Shown: one piece after another, positions 13,826 to 27,600 of the stretch
How the letters are laid out: each line of letters starts with the position of its first letter
Position numbering within the stretch: the stretch's first letter is position 1
Assembly: GCF_033115175.1 (NCBI RefSeq)
Contig: NC_084836.1
Span: 65,019,297 to 65,083,296, forward strand
Direction: 5' to 3'
Length of the DNA: 64,000 nucleotides
Origin: Lepus europaeus
Taxonomy: Eukaryota > Chordata > Mammalia > Lagomorpha > Leporidae
The notes under the pieces: model-generated
The model's database searches: none
What the model saw: the letters and a program-made list of their open reading frames with translations, nothing else
What the model was told of the DNA's origin: nothing
Program-made: the position numbers and the translations under genes

Positions 13826-16800
13826 GCCTGTCTGTAACTCTGTCTTTCAAATACATAAATCTTTTTTTTTTTTTTTAAAGCTATTGATAAGAAAAATAGT
13901 AACAATTTGTAGGCCATGTGTAAATTTTAATTCTTTTTTTTTTATTGCTGGCTTTATTTTTATTTCTTTTTTTTTTAATTAAACTTTTATTTAATGAATA
14001 TAAATTTCCAAAGTACAGCTTATGGGTTACAGTGGCTTCCCCCTTCCAAAATTTCCCTCCCACCCACAACCCTCCCCTTTCCCGCTCTCTCTCCTCTTCC
14101 AATCACATCATGATTCATTTTCAATTCTCTTTATATACAGAAGATCAGTTTAGTATATATTAGGTAACGATTTCAACAGTTTGCCCCCATATAGTAACAC
14201 AAAGTGAAAAAAAAATACTGTTGGAGTACTAGTTATAGCATTAAATAAGAGTGTACAGTACATTAAAGACAGAGATCTTACCTAATATATTTTTTTTAAA
14301 AAAATTAATTAATTTTCTATGCCATTTCCAATTTAACACCAGGTTTTTCCTTTTTTCATTTCCAATTATCTTTATATACAGAAGATCGATTCAGTATATA
14401 ATTAGTAAAGATCTCATCAGTTTGTACCCACGCAGAAACACAAAGTGTAAAAATACTGTTTCAGTACTAGTTATAGCATCACTGCACATTAGACAACACA
14501 TTAGGGACAGATCCCACATGGGATGTAAGTACACAGTGACTCCTGTTGCTGACTTAACAATTTGACACTCCTGTTCATGGCGTCAGTAATCTCCCTAGGC
14601 TCTAGTCATGAGTTGCCAGGGCTATGGAAGCCTTTAGAGTTTGCTGACTTTGATCTTATTCCGATAGGGTCATAGTCAAAGTGGAAGTTCTCTCCTCCCT
14701 TCAGAGAAAGGTACCTCCTTCTTTGATGGCCCTGTTCTTTCCACTGGAATCTCACTCACAGAGATCTTTCATTTAGGTCTTCTTCTTTTTTTTCTTTTCC
14801 ATGGTTTCTTGGCTTTCCATGCCTACAATACTCTCATGGGCTCTTCAGCCAGATCCAAATGCCTTGAGGGCTGATTCTGAGGCCAGAGTGTTGTTTAGGA
14901 CATCTGCCATTCTATGAGTCTGCTGTGTATCCCACTTCCCATGTTGGATCTTTCTCTCCCTTTTTGATTCTATCAGTTAGTATTAGCAGACACTTGTCTT
15001 GTTTGTGTGATCCCTTTGACTCTTAGACCTATCAGAGCCATCGAATGTGAACTGAAATTGATCACTTGGACTAGTGAAATGGCATTGGTACATGCCACCT
15101 TGATGGGATTGTATTGGAATCCCCTGGCACATTTTTAACTCCACCATTTGCGGCAAGTCAGATTGTGCATGTCCCAAATTGTACATCTCCTCCCTCTCTT
15201 TTTCCACTCTTAAATTTAACAGGGATCACCTTTCAGTTAAAATTTAAACACCTAAGAGTAATTGTGTGTTAATTACAGAGTTCAACCACTAGTACTAGAA
15301 CAACAACAACAAAAACAACAACAAATACTAAAAAGGATAAAGTATTACATTGTACATCTAGAGTCAGGATAGCTCAATTCACAATAGCTAAGACCTGGAA
15401 CCAACCCAAATGCCCATCAACAGTAGACTGGATAAAGAAATTATGGGACATGTACTCCATAGAATACTATACAGCAGTAAGAAACAATGAAACCCAGTCA
15501 TTTGCAACAAGATGGAGGAATCTGGAAAACATCATGCTGAGTGAATTAAGCCAGTCCCAAAGAGACAAATATCATTTGTTCTCCCTGATCGGCGACAACT
15601 GAGCACCAAAGGGAAAACCTGTTGAAGTGAAATGGACACTATAAGAAACAATGAACTGATCAGCTCTTGTCCTGACTCTAAATTTTAATTCTTTATTCCC
15701 CTTTCTCACAGAACGAAATGGGACCAAGAAAACTACAAGTAGTAGGATTATAGGTAAAGAATAAACTCAATGTAGGCTTCGGGGATCAAGAGCTTTTGGG
15801 GGAAGTTTTCCCCAAAATGCTGTTTCTGTACTTTGAATTCTGCATTTTGATCTTTTTCCAGATCAGTGATATGTGGTATGGTACTCTCTTATGATGCTGG
15901 CCAGAGCGCTCCCCCCCACCCCCCATCAGCCCTGCTATTGGAAGGGCAAACAGCCTGCACTCTATGGGGTGCTGCATTGCTAAGCTGTAATGTTCAGTAG
16001 GTTAGGTGTGTTAAATGCATTTTTTACTTATATTTTCAGTTTATGATGGGTTTATCAGGATGTGACTCCATAAGTCAATGAGTGTGTGTGTGTGTGTATG
16101 TGTATATGGTAGATATAGCAGTTGAGAATGGATATTACAGCCTCCGCGTGGCTCGTGTGTGTCCTGTGTGTGTGTGGGTGTGAGTGCAGGGCTGTGCCCA
16201 GGGTGAGAGCGTGTTTGTGTTTTCAGGAAAAGGCAAGACCCATGCAATCTTCACTATTTCTCATACAACATTTCTTAGAGCATTTTAAGGCTCAAAAAAA
16301 TGGAACCACTTCTCTCATTTCCCTTCTAATTTGCAATACTTTGAAAATAAATATTTGACCTGTTTGATGAGAGGTACAATGTATGATCCTGTATATTTTA
16401 TTCCTTCTCTTCCTCCTCCCCTTTAAATAAAAACACACATTGCTCTACTTCCATCAGCCAATGGAATAAACCTTGAGGGAGTGGTGAAGGAGCTGTTTAA
16501 AGAGGAAACAATAGGAAAAACTCTCTGACCTCAGTTTATCCCGTCATCTGGTTCTTCATTTGTCCCTGCTGAGGAACAGAACTTGTCTTTTGTCTGTAAC
16601 ACAAATACATCTTCACCTCCCTCCATTCCCACTCCCCCCCCCACCTGCTCTTCTCACTCTCTTCTATTATGGCTCCAATCAATGATGTCATTATGTGTGC
16701 CATTCAACTGCTGTTGAACCAGTTGGCTACAGGAATTTGGAAGAGCAAAGAGGCAGAATGGAATTCTCTGCTGCTCAAGGCTCTTGAAAATGTATTCTAA

Positions 16801-19689
16801 TTTTAACTAGAGAAATAGCAGTCGGGTTTTTCTTTGCTCAGCTTCTCCTTTTACCCTCCCACTATATTTTAATCTCAGACACACTTTACCTAGCCATACG
16901 TGAATTTAAAATTGGACAAAAAAAAGTTAAGAGTATAAATTGAACCCTTTTTTAAAAGGAAAAATTCTTTAAATGCAGAGAAGCAAGGTGAAATTCTTGA
17001 TGCTTTGTCAGCATTCATGGCTGGTGCTTTAAACTAGAAATTGGAGAAGTCTCTGACTTCCCTAAAAGGTGCATGGTTGAGACCACTATTGTTTTTGTCT
17101 CTGATTTCATTCATGAGTTTGAACCTGAAAAAAAAAAAAAGGTAAAAAAAAAATTGTAGTAAGAAAAAAAAAATTTTCTGTCTCTTCTGTTCAACTTCCC
17201 ACCCCCCACTAATGTCTTTGCATTCCTTCTTTTAACATGTTAGAACTGAAGACCTTGATTAAAAAAAAAGTTTTATGCCTCTCTGTCGCCCTGTAGTCTT
17301 TGCCCCAGAGTAAACACAGCCTGGGAAGGGAAGGAAGGGAGTGCTGGATTCTGTTGAGTCTATTTTACTTTTAAATGTGAGGGTACTTCAGAAGGCTTGA
17401 GGAAAATGGAATTAAAAGATAGGTTCATTTTGGTGACATGAAAAACGTGTATTATGAAAAAACTGCATGGATTTCATTTTTTTGCACTAAAATAAGCTTT
17501 AATAATTTTTAAAATTTTACTTGAAAGAGAAAACAAGCTCTTTCATCTGCTAGTTCACTGCCTGAATGCCTACAACAGCCAGGGATGAGCTAGGCTGAAT
17601 CTAGGAGCTAGGAAGTCAGTCCAAAAGTTTCCCATGTGAGTAACAGGGACCCAAGTATTTGAACCATTACCTGCTACCTCCCAGGGCATTAACGGGAAGC
17701 CAGGTAAGAATTGAAAGAACCAGGTAGTCTGATGTGGGATATGGACATCCCAGGTGGTAACTTAACCACTGTGCCAAATGCTTGCCCCAGACTTCTCTTT
17801 TAGTTCCATTTTCCATGAACTTCTAAAGTACCTTATTATCTGCAATTGTTTTTCCCAGCGATTCTTTTATTGGGGTGGGATCATACCTTGTTTCTTTTGT
17901 TTTTAATGCCACTCTTAGTACATAAGGTAAATACTTTTTAAATCGTAGTCTTTCTGGCTATATATCTAGTTGTATATATAATTTTGGGGTGACCAGTTGC
18001 TAGCCTGACTTTTTTAAGTGAAGCAATAGCTATCTACTCCCAGATACTCTAATTGGCTATGATAAAATGTGAGTTAGCTATGTGAATCCAAGTATAGCCA
18101 TTATTCAAAGTCTGTGGAAGGAAAGGAAGTGATATGTGTGCTTGTGTTGGGTTGGATTTTGTGGGTTTTTTTGCTGTGCATCTGTGTTTTGGTAGGAAAA
18201 CTTGGTGTTCAGAGGAACCTCATGTTATGAGAGCGGTAGCAGTATAGGACTGTTTAAGATAATTTTGATACTTAAATATTACTTGAGTGATAATATTTTT
18301 AAGGCTGTTATTGATAAGGAATGGTAACATGTTATACATATGTTTTTAAATAAGATGTAATAATTATTCACCAAAATAGCAGAGATTTCTTTTTTTTCTA
18401 ATTCATTTCAAAGATTGAATCATTAAGTTCTAGCAGTATGTTATTGAGAAGGAGATGAAATGTTTTGTGTGACCTCTAAAAAATATTTATTGAAGCCAGT
18501 GTTGGGGCATGGTGGGTTAAGCTGCCCTCTGCAATGCCAGCATTCATATGAACACTGGTTTGTGTCCTGGCTGCTTTACTGATCCAGCTAACATGCCTGA
18601 GAAGACAACAGAGGAAGGCCCAAGTACCTGGGCCCCTGCACCCATGTGGGATTCCTGGATGGAATAGCAGACTCTTGGCTTTGGCCTGGCCCAGCCCCAG
18701 CTGTTGCAGCCATTTGGGGAATGAACTAACAGATGGGAGAATGAGATCTCCCTCTCTCTCTCTCTTTCTGTAACTCTGCCTTTCAAGTAAATAGATAAAT
18801 CTTAGTAGGTATTTATTGATGAGAGCTTTCTTTGGGTATAAAGGAGGCAGTTAATAGAATTCTCATCGTCATACCTATGCTTTGGTATGAGTTACTTAAG
18901 AAGAAACTATAGATGAAGATGATAGACCTTTTTAATGCATTGAATGCATAAGAAAGATGTGAACTTTGTAAGAAATCCTGTTTCTCCCCCACAAACACTG
19001 TTACTATTCTTCCTCTTCCTCTGAATCTGTTTGAAACTAGTTGCTGCCCTCTTCCCCACACTGCTGAGCTGTACTCTGATCTTGTTTTGGCATGTTCTTG
19101 TATTGAACTGTCTAGATAGAAATCCTCTCTGCTGCTTTATTTGAATTCTAGGAAGCCAGTAAGCAGGTGTGCTGCTCAGAGCCTTCCATGACACCTTCGT
19201 AGCCTTCACAAAATTATGTTAACTTTCACTTTTCCTGCACCTGAGATATCCTGTTTGTAGGAAATATAAACTTTTCTGGGAAGGCCATTTGTGTTTCATA
19301 GGGATGGGGGTGAAAATTAGAATAGGATGGCAGCCTTATTTGGACTTGAAAAATTTAAAAAAAAAAATTTTTTTTTTTTTGGTCTGTACTTTGTGCAAGT
19401 TACTTACAATCATTCCCAAATATAGCTGTACGTTAAGAATCGCCAGGGCGACCCTTTAAAAAATACAGCTTAGTGGGGTGGATGTGTGCTTGGGATGCCT
19501 GCATATTGGTGTGCCTGGTTAGAGTCCAGCTACGCCACTTCTGATCCAGTTTCCTACTAATACATACTCTTGAGAGGCAGCAAATGATGGCTCAAGTACT
19601 TGGGTCCTTGCTACTCATGTGAGACCTGGAAAATTCTGGGCTTCTGTGTTCTGCCTGGCGTTTGAAGAGAAAACTAGCAGGTGGAAGAT

Positions 19690-19720
<31 letters not shown>

Positions 19721-22700
19721 CTCGCTCTCGCTCTCTCTCTCTCTCTCTGCCTTTCAAATAGATAATCTTTTTCTTAAGAAAAAAAAAAAAAACATAAAGG
19801 TATAGCTTTGTGGGCCCATCCTTTTGAGATTCAGATTTGCTAGGTTTGAGTGAATATACATTTTTAAATACTCCTTGTCCTTCATTTCTTACGTACTTTG
19901 GCAAAGCCAGCATTCACCTCCCTTCAAAAGTTTTAGCTTCCCTCTGCTGACTTTTTGACATTTCTGCCAAGCTCTGCATCGCTTATCCTTAAAAGCAGCA
20001 GCTTCCTGGCTTTTAAGAGAGAGAGGTGGGGACTTTTAATAGAAACTTGGTTTCCGGGGGTCTCAAGTGTGAAGCCTTCATTTCCTCCACCTGCCTTGCT
20101 TTGTCCTACAATCAGCTAGAGCAAAACCGAGACGACCTCCTCTGGGGTTGAAGAGGAGTGGGGGTTGGGGAAAGAGCTTGATTTGGACAAGAGAAAGAAA
20201 AAGTGAGCTAGTGAGTTGCAAGAGTATTTGATTCTTGGACTTCAAATCCTGTGACAATAAGAGAAGATACAGTTCCTGGCAGTTTCTAATTCTGATGTAA
20301 CATTAAAGTTCCTACTGCCCTACTGGCCCTAGAAGTTGATTCTGACCTCACTGTTGGAGATTGCTGAGAGTAGGTAAGGTAGTTATATTGGGGAAGTGTG
20401 TGTGTGTGTGTGTGTAGTGTGTTGGAGTCTTTTTACCGTGTATTGGCTAAGAGTAGGTAAGGCAGTTATATTGGGGGAGAGAGAGAGAGTGTGTGTGTGT
20501 GTGTGTGTGTATGTGTGTGTGTGAATGTGAAGCGTGTTAGAGTCTTTTTTTACCATGTATTGACTAAGTTATTCTTTGATCTTTTAGTTTGTTTAGGCTC
20601 TGTGTATTAGTTTTTGGAATCAACCCATGTTCTGAGATTTGGCTGGCATAAAAGCTCAGGAATAAACAAATTCAGATGAATTTCAGAAACCAGGGCAGTG
20701 AGGTAACAGCTGTGTATTTAAGCATTGAAGTGTTTCTGAGAGGAAAACCATCAGTTGCTGTCATTCAACGTGAGAGTATGAAATTGGAAGCTCACTTACC
20801 CTGGAGTGTTTCATAACCTTTACCTCTAGGAAGTCAAGGCCATGTCATCATTAATCTACCGTCGCCTGAAAGCCTCCAGGCTCTGTTTTTCATCCTGCCA
20901 TCAGTCACGTGACAGAGATTCAGGAAAGTGACCATAAAGCTCTCTCTTTTTTGCCTCATTACCTTACATTCCCTTGGAAAGTCAGACTGGCTTAAGAATT
21001 ATTGTTATCCTAGTATGGCAGTTCATTTACAAAAGGCGGCAATTAACTATTTTTGCAAAAATGTGACCATATTAGCTCACTATCAGCCTTTCTTTCCTCT
21101 CACTCCAGGGAAAAGACTTCTGAGGGAAAAAATAGTTGCAGTACCTGAGTTTCCCTGAAATGCCCCTTTCTACTTGCAAAGGTGTCTGACTAAATTCTAT
21201 AGATTGGAATTTCTGCCTTTCCCATGATATAAGAAGAGATGATGGGTGAGGAGCTTGTTGCACTAACCAGGAACAAAGCCTGGCTTGCTTAATTTTTTGA
21301 TCATTTCAGAGAATAGTGAAGATACTTGTTTTTTGAATTCCAGTACTCTTGCTTTGCGTTCTTGGGAACTATTAAGTTCAGATTCCTTAATTATGCTTTG
21401 GATCACTGTTTTGTTTCTGCTGATTTCTTTTTATGATCCAGAGTATCATTAGTAATAAAGTTGAAGAAGATAAATTTTAACACACAATTCAGGGGGTGCT
21501 AATTATGTCAGATTGGACTCCTTTTGGCAAAATAAATAGCCCTGGCACAGGCTTGGAGCAGCAGCCTTTATTCATGATAAAATGATTAAGTTTTGAAAAA
21601 TGTTGTATTGAATTTGAATCTTTTTTTTAAAAAAGACTTATTTATTTGTTTTAAGAGTTACACAGAGAGAGAGAGAGACCTTCCATCTGCTCCTTTACTC
21701 CCCAGATGGCTGCAACAGCTGGAACTGGGCCAGGCTGAAGTCAGGAGCCAGGAGCTTCTTCCAGGTCTCCCATGTCGGTAGCAGGGACTGAAGCACTTGG
21801 ACTATCTTCCACTACTTTTCCCAGGCCATTAGCAGGGAGCTGAATTTAAAGTGGAGCAGCAAGAAGCTAAACTGGCACTCATATGGGACGCCAGCATTAC
21901 AGGTGGCGACTTTACCAACTACACCACAACACTGGGTCCTTGAATTTGAATCTTGAAGACACAGGTTTGGGAAGATAGAACTCCATTTTAGGTAGAGATG
22001 TTAACATTGGCACTCTGGTAAAAAAAGAGGCAGTCACCTGAGAAAAATCTGCTGTGTTCAGCTGCTAATTGTTGCATCTGTTCTTCTACTTGGAACTTAA
22101 TTCTAGACCATAATGTACTGTCTGTGCAACGTGGAAACCATTGCCAAGAGCCCTTAATTTAAAATCTCTACTTACAGCCTGACATCTCTTTCCACTTTTT
22201 TTCTTTCTAAAGGCATTGAAGTATTTTTAAGGATTTATTTATTTGACAGGTAGGATAACAGAGAAAGATATCTTTTTTTTTTTTTTTTTAAGATTTATTT
22301 GGGAGGCAGAATTACAGACAGATAGATAGAGACACAGCAAGAGAAAGGTCTTCCATCTGCTGTTTCACTCCCCAAATGACCACAACAGCCTGAACTGAGC
22401 TGATCCAAAGCCAGGAGCCAGGGGCCTAAGCACTTGGACCATCTTCTGCTGCTTTCTCCATCATTAGCAGGGAGCTAGATTGGAAGTAGAGCAGCTGGGA
22501 CTCGAACCAGTGTCCATGTGGGATGCCGGCACCACAGGTGTGGAGGCATAACTCTTATGTACAAAGAATCTTACACATATAATTTGTATCTTTGAGCAGC
22601 CTTGATTATTTTAGTCTTTTCCTTAGGTGGGTATTGTTTTCATTATATTGCCTGAGGATTTTCTAAATGTAAAAGAGAATTTTGAAAACCTGAGATGTCT

Positions 22701-24596
22701 GCTAAAGGGGTTGGTTTGGAACTATCTTTGTTGCATAATGGTTAAGTGATTCATGGGTATAATTAGTTTTATTAAGTATAGATCATGATTTCTGTCCTGT
22801 TCTTGTATGTTTTCTCTTTTGTATAATTTTTTCTCATTTTATAAATGAACTTTTAAGAAGAAAAGCAAACGTGCGGATTATATATGCTGGAATTACTATC
22901 ACTGGCCAGTTAGTTGACTTAATGTTTTAAGTCTTGAAGAATGAAAGGATGAGGTACGTGAAGTATACAGATTAGCCTGTGTTTGGTCATTGAGTACAGG
23001 CTTCACTTCAAATTTTTGGATGCAAATTGTATATTTTGAGTTTATATGTGGACACTTGAGAGTCAACCAGTTTTTTTGTTACGTAGGAATACATGGGAAT
23101 AAAGATTTGTTAATTGAGGATTTGAGGAAGCACAGTGGGGAGGAATGGAGAAGGGAAAGGTTTGCAAATGCATGTGACACTGAGCTAGAGGGGTCAGTGC
23201 TGCCTGCAGATGTACAGCCCCATTTGTGCACTTGAGCATGGCCTGGGGGAGCATGGCCTGATGAATACAGAGAGAGATGCGTTTTGATCGAGGTAATTTC
23301 CCTCAGATGGGTCTCGCCATCTCATGAATCAAAACCTGTCAGCAAGGAGCTAAAGATGGAGTGAAGTTTATTGTACGGTTGTTTCCATGCGACACCGTCA
23401 CGCTAGAAGGGGCAAGTGAGAGAGACCATTAGAACTCTGTTGATTTACTAGGCCTGTTGTGCACTTCCCTGCAGGGCAAAGAAGAGAGAGGCTAGAAGAG
23501 GGGAGCTGAGGGGTGCTGGGTGAGGAGAGAAGGGCAGGCTGTGGGGGTGGGGGCCACTGTTTTTGTTCCCCCTCCCTAGAGCCCCTGGTGAGTTTGGAGC
23601 AGATGCTCTGCCTGGATCTCCAGGAGAGGCACCAGAGGTCTGATTCAGAAGGGAAAGTCATGGAGAAGTCTTGCATATTTGCCTCAGTGGCGAGAGAAGT
23701 ATATTCCTCCTCCCTTCTTTTCCTGTTCCTTGTTCTTTCCTCACCTTTGAGTTTAAAAGGAAATACAGAAAAATTTTTTAAGGATTTTTTTTTAAAAGAT
23801 TTATTTATTTATTTATTTGAAAGGCAGAGTTAGAAAGAGGGAAAGACAGATCTTCCATCTGCTGGTTCAATCCCCAAATAGTTGCAGTGGCTAGCATGGG
23901 ACTAGGCCAAAGCCAGAAGCAAAGAGCTTCATCTGGGTCTCCCACATGGGTTCAGGGGCCCAAGGATTTGGGCCATCCTCTGCTGCTTTCCCAGGTGCAT
24001 TAGCAGCGAGGTGGATTGGAAATGGAGCTGCCAACACTCTAACCAGCACCCATGTGGGATGTGGTGGTGCCGTGGCTTAACCTGCTACGCCATAGCACCG
24101 GCCTCAGGAAATCTAATTTAGAATCCAAACTCCCCTTTTCAGGGTGTAACTAAATAAGGACCCAGGAGAAAGACTGTCCTGCACATTTCAGATGGACTTA
24201 GACTTTGTGAAGCAGTGGCCTCAGAGTTTGTGTTGAGATAATGGCTGGGATTCAGAAGTAGCATCTCTGTGATCTGAACTTGCTGAAACACTCCTACCGC
24301 TGAGTTGAATGGAACAAAAAAATTCGTAGTGGTAAGGTGAACATAATGTGGTCTAGATGTGCCTCTGCCCGAGAAGGGATGCTCCTTTTATTCTCCCTGG
24401 AGTTGTTTCCTACTTAGCTAGGAGACTTAGTGAAATAGAGGTAGATCTTCTAGAATATTCTAGAATTTCTTATTTTGAAATCTCCGGGTGTATTATTCAC
24501 ATTTCTCTTAGTGGTAGTAGATAAAATCAAGACAATTTCCCCCTTGACTTTGGTAGTGAAAAATATAGTGGGGCTTGTGTTTGTTGGAAACCTTCC

Positions 24597-24629
<33 letters not shown>

Positions 24630-27600
24630 ATTTATTTGAGAGGTAGAGTTACAGAGAGAGGGAGAGACAGAGAGAAAGGTCTTATATCTTCTGGTTCACT
24701 CCCCAAATTGTCGCAATGGCCAAAACTGGGCAAATCTGAATCTAGGAGCCAGGATCTTCTTACAGGTCTCTCCACACCAGTGCAGGGGCCCAAGCACTTG
24801 GGCCATTTTCTACTGCTTGCCCCATATCCTGGATTTCAATGCTGAATCTGCCATTTACTATTTGTAAAACTTTGGACAAGTTACTTAATAAGCCTCAGGG
24901 CCAGCATTATGGCATAGCAGGTAAAGCTGCCACCTGTGTTGCTGGCGTCCCATATGGGTGCCAGTTTGAGACCCAGCTGCTCTACCTCTCTGGTATGGCC
25001 TGGGAAACCAGTAGAAGATAGCCCAAGTGCTTGGGCCATTGTAGCCATTTGGGGAATGAACCAGCCTGTAACTGCCTTTCAAAATGAATGGATAAATCTT
25101 TTCTTCCTCTTCTTCTTTTTTTTTTTTTTTTTTTTTGACAGGCAGAGTGGATAGTGAGAGAGAGAAACAGAGAGAAAGGTCTTCCTTTTTGCCATTGGTT
25201 CACCCTCCAATGGCCGCTGCAGCCTGTGCATTGCGCTGATCTGAAGCCAGGAGCCAGGTGCTTCTCCTGGTCTCCCATGCGGGTGCAGGGCCCAAGCACT
25301 TGGGCCATCCTCCACTGCTTTCCCGGGCCATAGCAGAGAGCTGGCCTGGAAGAGGGGCAACCGGGATAGAATCCGGCGCCCCGACCGGGACTAGAACCCG
25401 GTGTGCCGGCGCCGCAAGGTGGAGGATTAGCCTATTAAGCCACGGCGCCGGCCTGGATAAATCTTTAAAAAATAAAAAATGAAAAAAAACTAAGCCTCAG
25501 TTTCCATATTTATGAAATTAACATAATCATTGTACCTACTTCATTCATAAAATTATTGTAAGGAGAAAAGGAGATATTATTGCATGTAGAGAAACCAGCA
25601 CAGTACCAGGGATGTGATAAATGCTCCACTGTTGGTGATTGTAATATTATTATTTTACTTTATGATTATTGAGGACCAGGTTGCTTTTTTCTTCTAATCT
25701 AGCTTAGTGGTTTTTTCTTTTTAAGATTTATTTTCTTTTTATTTGAAAGGCAGAGTTAGAGAGAAGGAGACTCAGAGATCATCCATTGGTTCACTCGCCA
25801 AATGGCCCCAACTGCTGGGGCTGGGCCAGGCTGAAGCCAAGAGCCAGGCGCTTCATCCAGGTTTCCCACATGGGTGCAGGGGCTCAAGCAGTTGGGCCAT
25901 TCTCTGCTGCTTTCCCAGGCACATTTGCAGGGAGCTGGATTGGAGTAGAGTAACCAGGACTTGAACTGGTGCCATACAGGATGCCAGCATTGCAGGCAGC
26001 TTTACTTGTTATGCTACAATGCCAGCCCATGTTTTTTTCTTCTTTAAAGATGTGTTAATTGGGTCGGCGCCACGGCTCAATAGGCTAATCCTCCGCCTGC
26101 GGCGCCAGCACACCAGGTTCTAGTCCCGGTTGGGGTGCCAGATTCTGTCTCGGTTGCCCCTCTTCCAGGCCAGCTCTCTGCTGTGGCCCGGGAGTACAGT
26201 GAAGGATGGCCCAAGTGCTTGGGCCCTGCACCCCATGGGAGACCAGGAGAAGTACCTGGCTCCTACCTTCAGATCAGCGTGGTGCGCCGGCCTCAGCACA
26301 CCCACCACAGTGGCCATTGGAGGGTGAACCAATGGCAAAGGAAGACCCTTCTCTCTGTCTCTCTCTCTCACTGTCCACTCTGCTTGTCCAAAAAAAAAAA
26401 AAAAAAAAAGATGTATTAATTGGGGCTGGTGCTGTGGTGTAGTGGGTAAAGCTGCCACCTGCAGTGCTGGTATCCCATATGGATGCCAGTTCAAGTCCTG
26501 GCTGCTCCACTTCCAATCCAGCTATCTGTATGGCCTGGGAAAGCAGTGGAAGATGGCCCAAGTCCTTGGACCCCTGCACCCACCTGGGAAATCTAGAAGA
26601 AGCTCCTGCCTCCTGACTTCAGATCAGTGCAGCTCTGGTCGTTTCAGCTGACTGGGGAGTGAACCAGTGGCTGGAGGGCCTCTCTCTCTCTGCCCCTGCC
26701 CCTGCCCCTACTTCTCTCTGCCTCCCTCTGCCTCTCTCCGCCTCTCTTCTCTCTGTGTAACTCTGACTTTCAAATAAATAAATCTTAGGGGCTGGCACTG
26801 TTGGGTAGCGGGTAAAGCCGCCGCCTGCAGCACCAGCATCCCATATAGGCACCAGTTCGAGTCCTGGCTGCTTCACTTCCAATCCAGCTCTCTGCTATGG
26901 CCTGGGAAAGCAGTAGAAGATGGCTCAAGTCCTTGGACTCTTAAACCCACGTGGGAGATCTGGAAGAAGCTTCTGGCTCCTGGCTTTGGATTGGCACAGC
27001 TCCAGCCACTGCCGCCAGTTGGGGAGTGAACCAGCAGATGAAAGACCGCTCTCTCTCTCTCTCTGCCTGTCCTTCTCTCTCTGTGTAACGCTTTCAAATA
27101 AATAAATAAATAAATAAATAAATAAATCTTTTAAAAAAAAACTTAAAACACAATGTATTAATTTATTTGAAAGGCAGAGTCACAAAGAGAGGGAGAGACA
27201 TAGAGCAAGATATTCCACCTGCTGGTATACTCCCCCAAATGGTCGCAACAGCTGGGGCTGGGCCGGACCAAAACTGGGAGCCAGAAACTCCTTCCAATTC
27301 TCCTACATGGTAGTAGGGGCCCAGATACTTGGGCCATCTTCTGCTTTCCCAGGCGCGTTAGCAGGGAGCTGGGTCAGAAGAGGAGCATCTGGGACTTCAA
27401 CCAGCACCCAGATAGGGTGCTGGCATCTCAGGTGGCAGCGTAACCCGCTGCGCCACAATTCTGTCCGTAGCTTAGTGTTTTATAATAGTTTGGGGTTACA
27501 TTAATTACACCACCTCTATGAATTTGTTGTTGGTTATAATGGAAAATGTCAAAAAATTTTCTAGGCAATAGTTTATTATAGTAATATGTTGTGCCTTTAG

